NCBI RefSeq assembly: GCF_024362765.1
Contig: NZ_CP093302.1
Coordinates: forward strand, 2,355,564-2,419,563
Direction of reading: 5' to 3'
Length of the DNA: 64,000 nucleotides
Source: Alkalihalobacillus sp. LMS6
GTDB taxonomy: Bacteria > Bacillota > Bacilli > Bacillales > Bacillaceae_D
The position numbers were made by a program, and so were the translations under genes. Below are positions 53,968 to 63,066 of the stretch, piece after piece. The notes under the pieces were generated by a model. That model ran no database searches. It saw only the letters and a program-made list of their open reading frames with translations, and was not told the DNA's origin. Each line of letters opens with the position of its first letter. Within the stretch, counting starts at the first letter, position 1.

Positions 53968-54618
53968 TTAAACACCGACAGGCAAGACGTGGTGCAAAAT
54001 AAGGAAAAAATGAAAGACGGAGCCCGCGATAACAAATAAATGCCAAACTGCGTGATGGTACCGAAAGCCTCTCCACATATAAAAAATGGTGCCGATTGAA
54101 TAAAACAACCCACCAATGACTAGATACCATAAACCAGTTGTAGATAGCGCATTAAAAATTGGGACGATGGCGATCATTGCTAGCCACCCCATCGCTAAAT
54201 AAATGAGCGTAGAGATAAATAAAAATTTCTTTACGAAGAAAATTTTAAAAATCGTTCCACCAATTGCAAGACCCCAGACAATACCAAACATCGTCCACCC
54301 TAATGCACCTTCTATTAAGATAAGCGCGATGGGTGTGTACGTTCCGGCAATGAATACATAAATCGCTGCATGATCCAAAATTTCAAATACGTCCTTTGCT
54401 TTACCTGGTGGAAAACTGTGAACCATTGTAGAGGAAACATAAAGAAGTAGCATGCTTACTCCATAAATCGTGAAGGTCACGACATGCCAAGCTGTACCAT
54501 ACAAACTCGAATACACAATAAGTAACGTTAAAGCTGCTATACTAAGCAGTGTTCCAATTCCGTGTGTAACCGCGTTTGCAACTTCTTCTCGTTTCGTGAA
54601 AATATGCGTTTCCGCCAA
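53968..54618 (-). CDS. yplQ: Haemolysin III family membrane protein (PAQR-like)
   Basis: 216 aa with seven membrane helices. EEVANAVTHGIGTLLS, STMVHSFPPGKAKDVFEILDHAAIYVFIAGTYTP and FRYHHAVWHLFVIAGSVFHF carry the conserved His/Asp of the PAQR/TrhA family. TTG start with GGAGAGG. B. subtilis YplQ is the homologue; role in membrane homeostasis inferred. Confidence 0.92.
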   Translation of the reverse strand: MAETHIFTKREEVANAVTHGIGTLLSIAALTLLIVYSSLYGTAWHVVTFTIYGVSMLLLYVSSTMVHSFPPGKAKDVFEILDHAAIYVFIAGTYTPIALILIEGALGWTMFGIVWGLAIGGTIFKIFFVKKFLFISTLIYLAMGWLAMIAIVPIFNALSTTGLWYLVIGGLFYSIGTIFYMWRGFRYHHAVWHLFVIAGSVFHFFLILHHVLPVGV

Positions 54619-54699
54619 TTAAACCTCTCCTTTACAAACGCTTTAAACCATTATAGCATAGGTAATTAAAACTGCATATTGCTTAAAAGGAGTGAAAAT

Positions 54700-55224
54700 A
54701 TGAGAGATGTTACATTAACACAAGTGTTTGATCATCATATTACACAAAAATACATTAACCGTTCCGGGATGGCGCACGCCATTCGTGTTGCTTACCATGG
54801 CTATGCGCTAGCGATTGACCATAAAGTAGACGTTGACTTAGCTACAAAAGCCGCCTTTTTGCACGACATTGGTCACTATATGTGGTACAAAAATGGAAAA
54901 TGGGATTATAGTTTATACAAAGCATTCGACATTCATCCTATAAAAGGCGCAGAGCGAGCGCACAAATTACTCATTCGACTTGGGGAACATCCTAGAAAAG
55001 CAAAAGAGATTGCTGTCGCGATTTTACTTCATACAGATTCTTACCTGCCCTCTCACGACCTTGCTTTAACACCGCTACAAAATATTGTCGCAAAAGCAGA
55101 CACTTTAGATGAGGAACCTGGTGGCGATCATCATTATCGGACGATTGATATGGATCGTGCGCGTCAGCTGCTTATAGAGTTAGATGTTCAAGTCGATGCT
55201 GTCATAAAAAAACAGCTAGGTTAA
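54700..55224 (+). CDS. HD-domain phosphohydrolase
   Basis: 174 aa. HD motif FLHDIGHYMW preceded by GMAHAIRVAYHGYALAI, and LLHTDSYLPSHD. ATG at 54700 with AAAAGGAG. Probably acts on nucleotides; substrate unknown. Its stop overlaps the convergent thioredoxin-like gene by 4 nt. Confidence 0.88.
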   Translation: MRDVTLTQVFDHHITQKYINRSGMAHAIRVAYHGYALAIDHKVDVDLATKAAFLHDIGHYMWYKNGKWDYSLYKAFDIHPIKGAERAHKLLIRLGEHPRKAKEIAVAILLHTDSYLPSHDLALTPLQNIVAKADTLDEEPGGDHHYRTIDMDRARQLLIELDVQVDAVIKKQLG

Positions 55225-55745
55225 GGCTCGCTTATAAGTTGAAAGTCATCTTTTGTTATTGGGCCATTGATTCGTTGAGTAACGATTCCATCTTGATCAA
55301 CCACAATCGTTGTTGGAACACCAAAAATTTGAAACTGCTTTTGTAAGGTTCCATTAAGATCAAGGATTGGGTCAAACTGAGCTTCGTACTGTTGTAAAAA
55401 AGGCGCGATGTCGTTTTTACTCCGTTCGGAACTTGTTAAATTAACGGGAATAAATTGGCTTCCTTCTTGTTGTTGCAGAACATTGCTAAGCGCAGCGATA
55501 GCCGGCATCTCTTCTTGACATGGATAGCACCACGTTGCAAAGAAATGAATGACCGTTTTATGATGCGTCCCCTTTTCATAAGCGATAGGATCGCCGTTTA
55601 ACGTGGAGCCTGAAAACGAAGGTAAGGTTTGTTCCATATATGGACCTTCAACGCTTACTTCGTTTGGAACAGCAAGAACTTCCGTTGTTGCCAGTACTAG
55701 TATACAAATAATTAAACATTGGCTTAGCCATTTAGAGAACGTCAT
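55221..55745 (-). CDS. ResA-like membrane-anchored thioredoxin
   Basis: 174 aa. N-terminal membrane segment (LSQCLIICILVLATTEVLAV) and thioredoxin fold with C-x2-C in HFFATWCYPCQEEMPAI and IFGVPTTIVVDQDG (cis-Pro). Extracytoplasmic thiol reductase of the ResA/StoA type; not next to cytochrome c genes, so partner unknown. Confidence 0.9.
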   Translation of the reverse strand: MTFSKWLSQCLIICILVLATTEVLAVPNEVSVEGPYMEQTLPSFSGSTLNGDPIAYEKGTHHKTVIHFFATWCYPCQEEMPAIAALSNVLQQQEGSQFIPVNLTSSERSKNDIAPFLQQYEAQFDPILDLNGTLQKQFQIFGVPTTIVVDQDGIVTQRINGPITKDDFQLISEP

Positions 55746-55777
55746 GATATCCCTCTTTCGAAGTTAGGAGTACGATT

Positions 55778-55957
55778 ATGAAAGGATTAGAACTTTTACA
55801 GTTTATTGCCGTTCTTGCTTTTTTACTATTTGTCATCTTGTTTCAAGATATACCTTATTCCTTCTTATGGTTTTCCCTTTTACTCGCACTAAATATTGGC
55901 GTATTTATCGTGCGGAAGAAAAAATCAAAACAAAAAGAATCATCTCTTGAGGAGTAA
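55778..55957 (+). CDS. Small membrane protein, 59 aa
   Basis: ORF with TTAGGAG before its ATG. Two hydrophobic segments (LLQFIAVLAFLLFVILFQDI and FLWFSLLLALNIGVFIV) and a basic/acidic tail RKKKSKQKESSLEE. Divergent from the ResA-like gene, 62 nt before trpS. Unrecognised. Confidence 0.65.
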   Translation: MKGLELLQFIAVLAFLLFVILFQDIPYSFLWFSLLLALNIGVFIVRKKKSKQKESSLEE

Positions 55958-56004
55958 GTTGCATTTATATGAATTCTGAATTAGGATAATTTAGGAGTAG
56001 ATGA

Positions 56005-57009
<1,005 letters not shown>

Positions 57010-57012
57010 CAT

Positions 57013-57044
57013 TAAAAAGAACACGCCTTTAGCGTGTTCTTTTG
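57013..57044. terminator. Bidirectional terminator between trpS and the MarR gene
   Basis: AAGAACACGC / GCGTGTTCTTTT hairpin. Confidence 0.88.
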
Positions 57045-57505
57045 CGCTTATTTTCAGCGATCTTTACGGAACTATAATGGCGAAGTCGATCTCGAATTTT
57101 ATTCATTAATTGGTAAAATTGAGCAATCTCTTGCGTTTCAAAATCCGAAAATAACGTTGTAAAATAGGCATGAACTTCATCTTGATAGGCTTTCATTTTT
57201 GCTTCCCCTTCTTCTGTAAAGGAAACATATTTGAGTCGACTATCCTGCTCGCTCTCTTTAAACTGAATTAATTGCTTTTGCTGAAGCTTTTTTAATCGAT
57301 TTGATACTGCACTTTTATGGGTTCTTTGAAAAGCCGCAATCTCTTTTGACGTTAATGGCCCCGATAAATCAATAATAATTAGTACAGCTAGCTGCTCAGG
57401 TGAGAGCTCACGAAATTCGTGAGTTAGTTCTTCTTCAATAATTTGATGGCCATAAAAAAATACATCTTTAAAAACATCCATGGCTTCTATAAGCGAACTT
57501 TTCAA
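57029..57505 (-). CDS. MarR-family transcriptional regulator
   Basis: 158 aa. Winged helix with LSPEQLAVLIIIDLSGPLTSKEIAAFQRTHKSAVSNRLKKLQQKQLIQFKESEQDSRLKYVSFTEEGEA. TTG start with AAGGATG. The 3' end lies in the shared terminator. No obvious target gene next to it. Confidence 0.9.
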   Translation of the reverse strand: MKSSLIEAMDVFKDVFFYGHQIIEEELTHEFRELSPEQLAVLIIIDLSGPLTSKEIAAFQRTHKSAVSNRLKKLQQKQLIQFKESEQDSRLKYVSFTEEGEAKMKAYQDEVHAYFTTLFSDFETQEIAQFYQLMNKIRDRLRHYSSVKIAENKRKRTR

Positions 57506-57558
57506 GTCACCACATCCTTTGAGTTACACCGTTCAGATTATGTATGAGTGCTCGTGAT

Positions 57559-57590
57559 GAAAAAAAGGCTTCCTTAGATGGAACCCTTTT
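57559..57590 (-). terminator. Terminator after the 39-aa ORF
   Basis: AAGGgTTCC / GGAAgCCTT stem followed by seven T on the minus strand. Confidence 0.65.
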
Positions 57591-57597
57591 ATTTCAC

Positions 57598-57717
57598 TTA
57601 ATAGCCGTTTTGTTTTTTCAATACTTTCCCAACGAAAAAAGATAGACCGAGTGTTCCTACTAATAAAATGACCGTAAAGATTTGCATAATCAAGTAAGCT
57701 AAATCATTTGTATCCAT
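57598..57717 (-). CDS. Small single-helix membrane protein, 39 aa
   Basis: ORF MDTNDLAYLIMQIFTVILLVGTLGLSFFVGKVLKKQNGY. AAGGAGGG lies before the ATG, and a hairpin terminator follows the stop. One membrane helix with a short acidic head and basic tail. Function unknown. Confidence 0.7.
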   Translation of the reverse strand: MDTNDLAYLIMQIFTVILLVGTLGLSFFVGKVLKKQNGY

Positions 57718-57792
57718 CCGACTTTCCCTCCTTTTTACTTATTATTATAAGAGAAAGCCGAATTGATGTAAATAAAACGCTTTAACAAACCC

Positions 57793-58539
57793 TTACTTTA
57801 CACGTTCTGGGTGTTCAAGTTCCCACAACTTCTCAAAGAACGTATGCCCTTTTACCATCGCTTTACATAACTGGTAATGCTCTTGAGACCATCCTGCTTC
57901 CACACCAGCTATTAAATAGGCCCATACATCTTCTCGTGATTTATTTTTCAATTGTTCATATGCATTTGGATCCCATTCCGTACACCAGTAAATTAACTCT
58001 GCATCGGAAGCCGTTGTATAAAGCTGATCAAGCACGGTAAACAATAATTGCTTCAAACTTCGTTCACGGCGGGTAAGTCCTTGTAACTCATTAGGACTTA
58101 GTGAAAGCATGTGATAATCCTTTTCAGGTAACGGCTCTAAAATTTCATAATATTCAACTTCTTGATCGTTGAGCGCTTCATAAACCAATTGTTCTTGTCT
58201 TGGTGTTAGTCGACTTTTTCGAATAGGCGTCTTGTAGCCCATTGTGTCAACCGCTATAATTCTCGTGCCATCAGATACAATAAAGCAATAATCCAATTGA
58301 ATTCGCGACATATTTTTTCGTAAATAACTTTTTTGGTGAACGGAATCTAACAAATCTTGAGGTAGATCAAGCAATTGATTTTCAATATAAGAAAAAAGAT
58401 CCACACTGCTTCGTATTAATTTCACTTGGTCCAGAACCTCAACACGATCTTCACTTCTCCATTCATGAAACTCACAGACGTTATAGCCATTTTCTTCGCC
58501 TTCAAACCAATTTACCCATACATCTCGCATCATTACCAT
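57793..58539 (-). CDS. yjbA: UPF0736 family protein YjbA
   Basis: 248 aa, soluble, unknown function. [23 protein letters not shown] and [15 protein letters not shown] are family hallmarks. ATG with GGGAGGA. In B. subtilis yjbA precedes trpS, as nearly here. Confidence 0.9.
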   Translation of the reverse strand: MVMMRDVWVNWFEGEENGYNVCEFHEWRSEDRVEVLDQVKLIRSSVDLFSYIENQLLDLPQDLLDSVHQKSYLRKNMSRIQLDYCFIVSDGTRIIAVDTMGYKTPIRKSRLTPRQEQLVYEALNDQEVEYYEILEPLPEKDYHMLSLSPNELQGLTRRERSLKQLLFTVLDQLYTTASDAELIYWCTEWDPNAYEQLKNKSREDVWAYLIAGVEAGWSQEHYQLCKAMVKGHTFFEKLWELEHPERVK

Positions 58540-58581
58540 ACTCTATTCCTCCCTGGTAGGTTGCTCTTGGAATCAGTATGG

Positions 58582-59421
58582 TCATGGCTCATTGTTCTTA
58601 AACCCATTTTCTATATATCCATGTCGATAGATTTTTTCTGCTGGAGTCGTTAATAGCGTGACGGATTTTTCACCTAACTGTAAGGCTGCTTCTTTGCAAA
58701 GGCAATAGCCGAGCGTATAGCCCATCATGTAGGGAATTCTTTTTTTTCGACTTCCGTATAGAAAATCTTTATGTTCTTTCCGTCCTTTAATGACAAGCGT
58801 TTTTTCGAATAAATATTGATTCCACATCGTTTTCCAATTGCTCTTTTGCTTTAGCGCCCAAGGAGCGATACTGGATTCACCAACGTATTCTTTCACTGCG
58901 AGTTCAGCTAACCCTTCCATTACCATTGACTCTAAAAGTGTAATCGACTGTTCAGATTCCTTCGTATGAGAAAGGCGACATACATGATGATATTCATGAG
59001 TTAATAGCGCACGCAAATGGTTTTGTTCAATTGAGCTTGGAATGAGTAGCAAAATTCCGTTTTCAAAACTTAATCCCATCATTCCTCTTACATCATCTTG
59101 TCTATTTTCCAGTGATTGATTCGCCATAAGTACATAAATTGGCACATTCGGTCCATTCCAAGCTCGTTTTAACTTCAGAAATTGCGCTTGCAAGATTGAC
59201 CAGTAATCATGGTCAATAAATGCCGGTAACTGCTCCCTATCATTTACTGTAAAAAGACCGACCTTCTGCAAATAAGCGGCTAACTGTTCATCGTTTTGAA
59301 ATTGAAAAAGAGGTTGCAATGGATTAACAAATAATCGTAAATACGTAGATTCTAGCTCACGTTGTGAATCTGCATGTTTTAGGAACAATTGAATCCATTT
59401 ATTTGTTCGAATGACAGCCAT
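58582..59421 (-). CDS. yjaZ: DUF2268 putative zinc protease YjaZ
   Basis: 279 aa. HExxH form in LLTHEYHHVCRL, with EGLAELAVKEYVG as the possible third ligand region, and YMMGYTLGYCLCKEAAL. ATG at 59421 (AAGGAGGAG) chosen over a longer frame. Forms an operon with yjbA (42 nt gap). Protease activity inferred only. Confidence 0.9.
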   Translation of the reverse strand: MAVIRTNKWIQLFLKHADSQRELESTYLRLFVNPLQPLFQFQNDEQLAAYLQKVGLFTVNDREQLPAFIDHDYWSILQAQFLKLKRAWNGPNVPIYVLMANQSLENRQDDVRGMMGLSFENGILLLIPSSIEQNHLRALLTHEYHHVCRLSHTKESEQSITLLESMVMEGLAELAVKEYVGESSIAPWALKQKSNWKTMWNQYLFEKTLVIKGRKEHKDFLYGSRKKRIPYMMGYTLGYCLCKEAALQLGEKSVTLLTTPAEKIYRHGYIENGFKNNEP

Positions 59422-59591
59422 CTTCTCCTCCTTATTTAAAACCGGTATCCTATTTAGATTAAATGCCCTTCGCATAAAAAAAGACGCTTTCATTTACACT
59501 ATGCAAGGAAGACGCCAATCTTGATTATCGCGTGCTACCGTGCTACGCTTCTGTTACACACTCGTATAGAACTGTCGCAAAGGAGATCCAT

Positions 59592-60542
59592 ATGACAACG
59601 GATGAGCTGACAAAAACGTTAGACGCATTTACTTCCCTTTCCCGCAAAGAGTGGGCTTCTTTAAATAAAGGATTGAATGCAACGTTAACAGAACAAGAAA
59701 GAAAAAATATTGAAGGTATTTATGAGACCATTTCTTCCTCAGAAGTTAATGATGTGTATTTACCATTATCAGAATTGCTTTATAAACGTATGTATCACAA
59801 TGTTCAATTACATCAAGATATGAATAAATTTCTTCAGCGAACCCGGACGCGCGTTCCTTTTATTATCGGCATTGCAGGTAGCGTGTCTGTAGGAAAAAGC
59901 ACAACGGCTCGCTTAATTCAGACACTTGCAGAACGTTGGCCAAATCAGCCGAAAGTCTCGCTTGTCACGACAGATGGATTTTTATATCCGAATGAAGTGC
60001 TAGAGGAACGAGGCTTGATGAAACGAAAAGGATTTCCAGAAAGTTACGATATTCGTCGTTTAATTTCATTTCTTACTGAGCTAAAATCTGGTGTAAAAGA
60101 AGTAGAAGCGCCTGTGTATTCTCATTTGACGTACAATATTGAATCCGATCAATCTCAAAAGATCGAGCAACCAGACGTTGTCATTGTAGAAGGGATTAAT
60201 GTATTACAAGTAAATCGAAAAGGGAAACGAATGCCACCTTTATTCGTTTCAGATTTCTTCGACTACAGTATTTACGTTGATGCTGATGAAGAAGATATTA
60301 TCTCGTGGTACGTTGAACGATTTCATTTATTACGGAATACAGCCTTTCAAGACCCTAGTTCTTATTTTCATCGTTACAAAGATTTAAGTGATGTAGAAGC
60401 TACAGAGATGGCAAAATCAATCTGGCAATCCATTAACGGAGTCAATTTAGATAAAAACATTAAACCAACTCGGCTACGTGCAGATTTAATTTTGACAAAA
60501 GGGAAAGAACATCGCGTGGAACAAATTCAACTGCGTAAATAA
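59592..60542 (+). CDS. coaA: Pantothenate kinase (type I)
   Basis: 316 aa. Walker [46 protein letters not shown], and [11 protein letters not shown]. First step of CoA synthesis from pantothenate. ATG at 59592 with AAAGGAGA. Type I is feedback-inhibited by CoA. Confidence 0.96.
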   Translation: MTTDELTKTLDAFTSLSRKEWASLNKGLNATLTEQERKNIEGIYETISSSEVNDVYLPLSELLYKRMYHNVQLHQDMNKFLQRTRTRVPFIIGIAGSVSVGKSTTARLIQTLAERWPNQPKVSLVTTDGFLYPNEVLEERGLMKRKGFPESYDIRRLISFLTELKSGVKEVEAPVYSHLTYNIESDQSQKIEQPDVVIVEGINVLQVNRKGKRMPPLFVSDFFDYSIYVDADEEDIISWYVERFHLLRNTAFQDPSSYFHRYKDLSDVEATEMAKSIWQSINGVNLDKNIKPTRLRADLILTKGKEHRVEQIQLRK

Positions 60543-60556
60543 TAGCCCGTTTAACC

Positions 60557-60585
60557 GCCTCAAGACAGGACTTCTTGAGGCTTTT
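60557..60585 (+). terminator. Terminator after coaA
   Basis: GCCTCAAGA / TTCTTGAGGC hairpin and T-run. Confidence 0.8.
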
Positions 60586-60593
60586 CCTACAAA

Positions 60594-60624
60594 AAAACTC
60601 AACTAGCCTTTAAGACTAGTTGAG
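60594..60624 (-). terminator. Terminator after the CAP-domain gene
   Basis: CTCAACTAG / CTAGTTGAG stem followed by seven T on the minus strand. Confidence 0.85.
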
Positions 60625-60646
60625 GATCAGAGTGTTACCCAATTGA

Positions 60647-61303
60647 TTATCCTTTAAACAATTGAACAAACATTTTTCCATAAGGGCCACCATCCACGAT
60701 GCCAATTCCTACTTCAGAATAGTTACTACTCAAAATATTCTCTCTATGACCTTGAGAGTTCATAAGAGATGTGTGGGCACGATCAACGGTTTGATTACCC
60801 GCTAAATTTTCACCTGCCGTTTGGTATGTAATACCAAAGTGATCCATCATTTGAAACGGTGAACCGTATGTTGGTGATTCGTGAGCAAAGTAATTGTTGT
60901 CAATCATATCTTGTGCTTTCACGCGCGCAACTTCTGTCAGTTCTTCGTCAATTTCAAGTGGTGCAAGTCCATTTTGAGCACGTTCTGAGTTCACTAAATC
61001 AACCATTTGCTGTTCTTCTGCACTAACATCTCCAGAATCTGCAACCTCTTCTGTTTCAGCTACTTCTTCCTCTTCTTCAACGATCGGCTCTTCTACAGGT
61101 ACTTCTGGTTCTTCCTCTATTTGACCATTCCCTGGCTGTTGCCATTCACCATATGAACCGTTTTGATCCATGACAAAACAGTCACTGCTCCATTGAATTG
61201 GTGTTCCTTTATATTGATGACCAGATGATGCTTCTGCTTGATCAACCTGAGTAAACCCTAACGCTAGTGTTGCTACAAATGTGGTAATCGCAAGTTTCTT
61301 CAT
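60647..61303 (-). CDS. Secreted CAP/SCP-domain protein
   Basis: 218 aa: signal peptide MKKLAITTFVATLALGFTQVDQAEA, a short head, then an acidic Glu/Pro/Val-rich linker (about 58-98), then the CAP domain: VDLVNSERAQNGLAPLEIDEELTEVARVKAQDMIDNNYFAHESP, HTSLMNSQGHRENILSSNYSEVGIGIV. YkwD-like. The acidic linker suits an extracellular protein of an alkaliphile. Function unknown. Confidence 0.92.
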   Translation of the reverse strand: MKKLAITTFVATLALGFTQVDQAEASSGHQYKGTPIQWSSDCFVMDQNGSYGEWQQPGNGQIEEEPEVPVEEPIVEEEEEVAETEEVADSGDVSAEEQQMVDLVNSERAQNGLAPLEIDEELTEVARVKAQDMIDNNYFAHESPTYGSPFQMMDHFGITYQTAGENLAGNQTVDRAHTSLMNSQGHRENILSSNYSEVGIGIVDGGPYGKMFVQLFKG

Positions 61304-61901
61304 TCCGGTTTCCTCCTAAGAAAATGTGAATTTTTTTCGCCCAACGTCTTGAGCACAAGGCAATCCTAGCATAGCTTTTTTTGATAAACGATGGAAAAAT
61401 TATCATCTATATCCATCTTGCAATGATTTGTAACATACGGTTGGCGCACGGTTTAAAACGTTTCATCGAGTCGGATTCGATTAAATTCACCTGGAAAATA
61501 AACAGGTTTTGTTACCAAGATGTAATCTTTGTTTTATCTGTTACATCATTGTCATAATTAATTGATCGTTGTCTGTATCGATTTGAAAAGAGTTTGGAAA
61601 ACATTCCTAGTTCTCTCTTCATCATTTTTTGTTAAAGTATTTACGTGAGTCAATTTCATACCTTCAAATTGATGCGAAAAAGGCGTACCCTCTATTAAAA
61701 TTGGCGAACGCTTTTCTCGGGCACAGCCTCAGCCATTAAGCGAAAACCGCTCCATTGTCTTCGGACACGCGCTGTTCCCGTAGGAGTCGTCGCTATTTAA
61801 TAAAAAGAATGTCACATTCGCAAAATGACTATTGCTACCTATGATGAAATTCATTCACGTGCATTTATTAAATTTAACTTTTATTAGGAGTGAATCACGT
61901 T
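61304..61901. other. 598-bp intergenic region with dispersed-repeat-like element
   Basis: No ORF with a ribosome site seen. It holds the divergent promoters of the CAP gene and the cell-wall hydrolase gene and, at 61703-61793, a degenerate structured repeat described separately. The remainder is AT-rich and unassigned. Confidence 0.6.
61703..61793 (-). repeat. Degenerate Bacillus dispersed repeat
   Basis: Minus strand contains GACTCCTACGGGAACAGCG, then CGTGTCCGAAGAC, and ends GGCTGAGGCTGTGCCCGAG..AAAGCG. This is the pattern of a known short dispersed repeat of Bacillaceae (CGACTCCTGCGGGA...CCGAAGAC...GAGGCTGAG...GCGGAAAGCG). Only one copy is in the window, so the assignment rests on recall of the pattern. 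Confidence 0.6.
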
Positions 61902-62495
61902 ATGATTAAAAGAATAACTCTTTCATTCGTTGCATTATTTGGTTTTAGTTTGTTTTCAACAGCTGTTTCAGAAAGTAAAAGCTTAAAGCATCCTGTGCAG
62001 ACAGGTGAGTCGTTATATACCATTAGTGAGCGTTACGGTGTATCGGAAGCATCCATTCAACGCTTGAACCACTTGGCCTCTGACCAAATTGAAGCTGGCA
62101 CGACATTAGCAATCCCAACAGCCATTACGGCAGCGGATCGTGAATTAATGGCTCAGCTCGTATATGCAGAAGCTCGAGGCGAGTCCTACGAGGGGAAAGT
62201 TGCCGTGGCGACTGTCCTGTTAAATCGTTTGGACCACGATGATTACCCTGATACCATGTACGACGTTATTCATCAAGTGACGCCGTCTGGTCATTATGCT
62301 TTTTCACCTGTATTAGACGGTGCGATTCATAACGATGCCGATGAAGAATCACGCCAAGCTGTTAATGAAGCGATTACGTACCGCGGTCTAGGTCAACAAT
62401 CCATTTATTTTTATAACCCAGTTACAGCTACAAGTGGTTGGGTCGCAACAAGAGAACAGACCATTGTCATCGGCAATCATGTTTTCGCTAAATAA
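61902..62495 (+). CDS. LysM + SleB-type cell wall hydrolase
   Basis: 197 aa. Signal-like N-terminus (MIKRITLSFVALFGFSLFSTAVS), one LysM domain (HPVQTGESLYTISERYGVSEASIQRLN...IEAGTTLAIP), and a hydrolase_2 domain as in SleB/CwlJ: LMAQLVYAEARGESYEGKVAVATVLLNRL, SGHYAFSP and GQQSIYFYNP. Catalytic Glu probably in YAEARGE. ATG at 61902 with TAGGAG. May act in spore germination or cell-wall turnover. Confidence 0.9.
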   Translation: MIKRITLSFVALFGFSLFSTAVSESKSLKHPVQTGESLYTISERYGVSEASIQRLNHLASDQIEAGTTLAIPTAITAADRELMAQLVYAEARGESYEGKVAVATVLLNRLDHDDYPDTMYDVIHQVTPSGHYAFSPVLDGAIHNDADEESRQAVNEAITYRGLGQQSIYFYNPVTATSGWVATREQTIVIGNHVFAK

Positions 62496-62503
62496 ATGCA
62501 CGA

Positions 62504-62541
62504 CAGAACACATTGTCTGCAAAGGCAATGTGTTTTTTTCA
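62504..62541 (+). terminator. Terminator after the cell wall hydrolase gene
   Basis: AACACATTG / CAATGTGTT stem followed by seven T. Confidence 0.85.
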
Positions 62542-62576
62542 TAGATATGGGTATGGATAAAGAAGAGGTGATCACA

Positions 62577-62993
62577 TTGGAACGTAACGCTCGCTATGAC
62601 CGCATGGTGACTTCAGCCATTCACAGCCGCTCAAATCCTCAGTCGGTTGATTCAATTGAACGGGTCCGTCATGCTATCCCTACATTGGCTACAGGACGTG
62701 ATGTATCTGAAAATGAGATTTATAGTTACGGCTTTGCGTATCATAAGCAAGATGAGCAAATCGCACCTAATCAGTCCCACCCTCCTGCTGAACAACCGTT
62801 ACATTTTTTAAAAACACACTATATTTTTCGTCAACTTTACCAAGCCATCGAACCATCTATTTATGCGCTAACCGGACAAAACGCTTCTACTAAAGATATA
62901 GAAGCATTGTCTCACCATCTTCGCAAATCGAGCAAGAGATCTGCATTGGCATCCTATATGCGCCAAGGTTTCGTCCTTGATGTATACCGATAA
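62577..62993 (+). CDS. Hypothetical protein, 138 aa
   Basis: Not recognised. TTG at 62577 has AGAGGTGA upstream; longer starts (62496) lie in the preceding terminator. Hydrophilic, several His; C-terminal helical region (LSHHLRKSSKRSALASYMRQGF). No membrane segment. Confidence 0.65.
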   Translation: MERNARYDRMVTSAIHSRSNPQSVDSIERVRHAIPTLATGRDVSENEIYSYGFAYHKQDEQIAPNQSHPPAEQPLHFLKTHYIFRQLYQAIEPSIYALTGQNASTKDIEALSHHLRKSSKRSALASYMRQGFVLDVYR

Positions 62994-63000
62994 ACAAGCA

Positions 63001-63027
63001 AACAACGGCTAAAGCTGTTGTTTTTTT
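63001..63027 (+). terminator. Terminator before the DHH gene
   Basis: AACAACgGCT / AGCtGTTGTT hairpin with seven T. Confidence 0.8.
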
Positions 63028-63066
63028 GTTATACTAATGACAAACCAATGAGAAAGGAGTCTTGGT

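Noticed and set aside
53844-54130. ORFs in other frames overlapping the haemolysin III gene
   Set aside because: The haemolysin III frame has full family signatures; the others are frame shadows.
62496-62576. ATG at 62496 as start of the 138-aa gene
   Set aside because: It lies in the terminator hairpin of the previous gene and has no ribosome site, whereas TTG 62577 has one.
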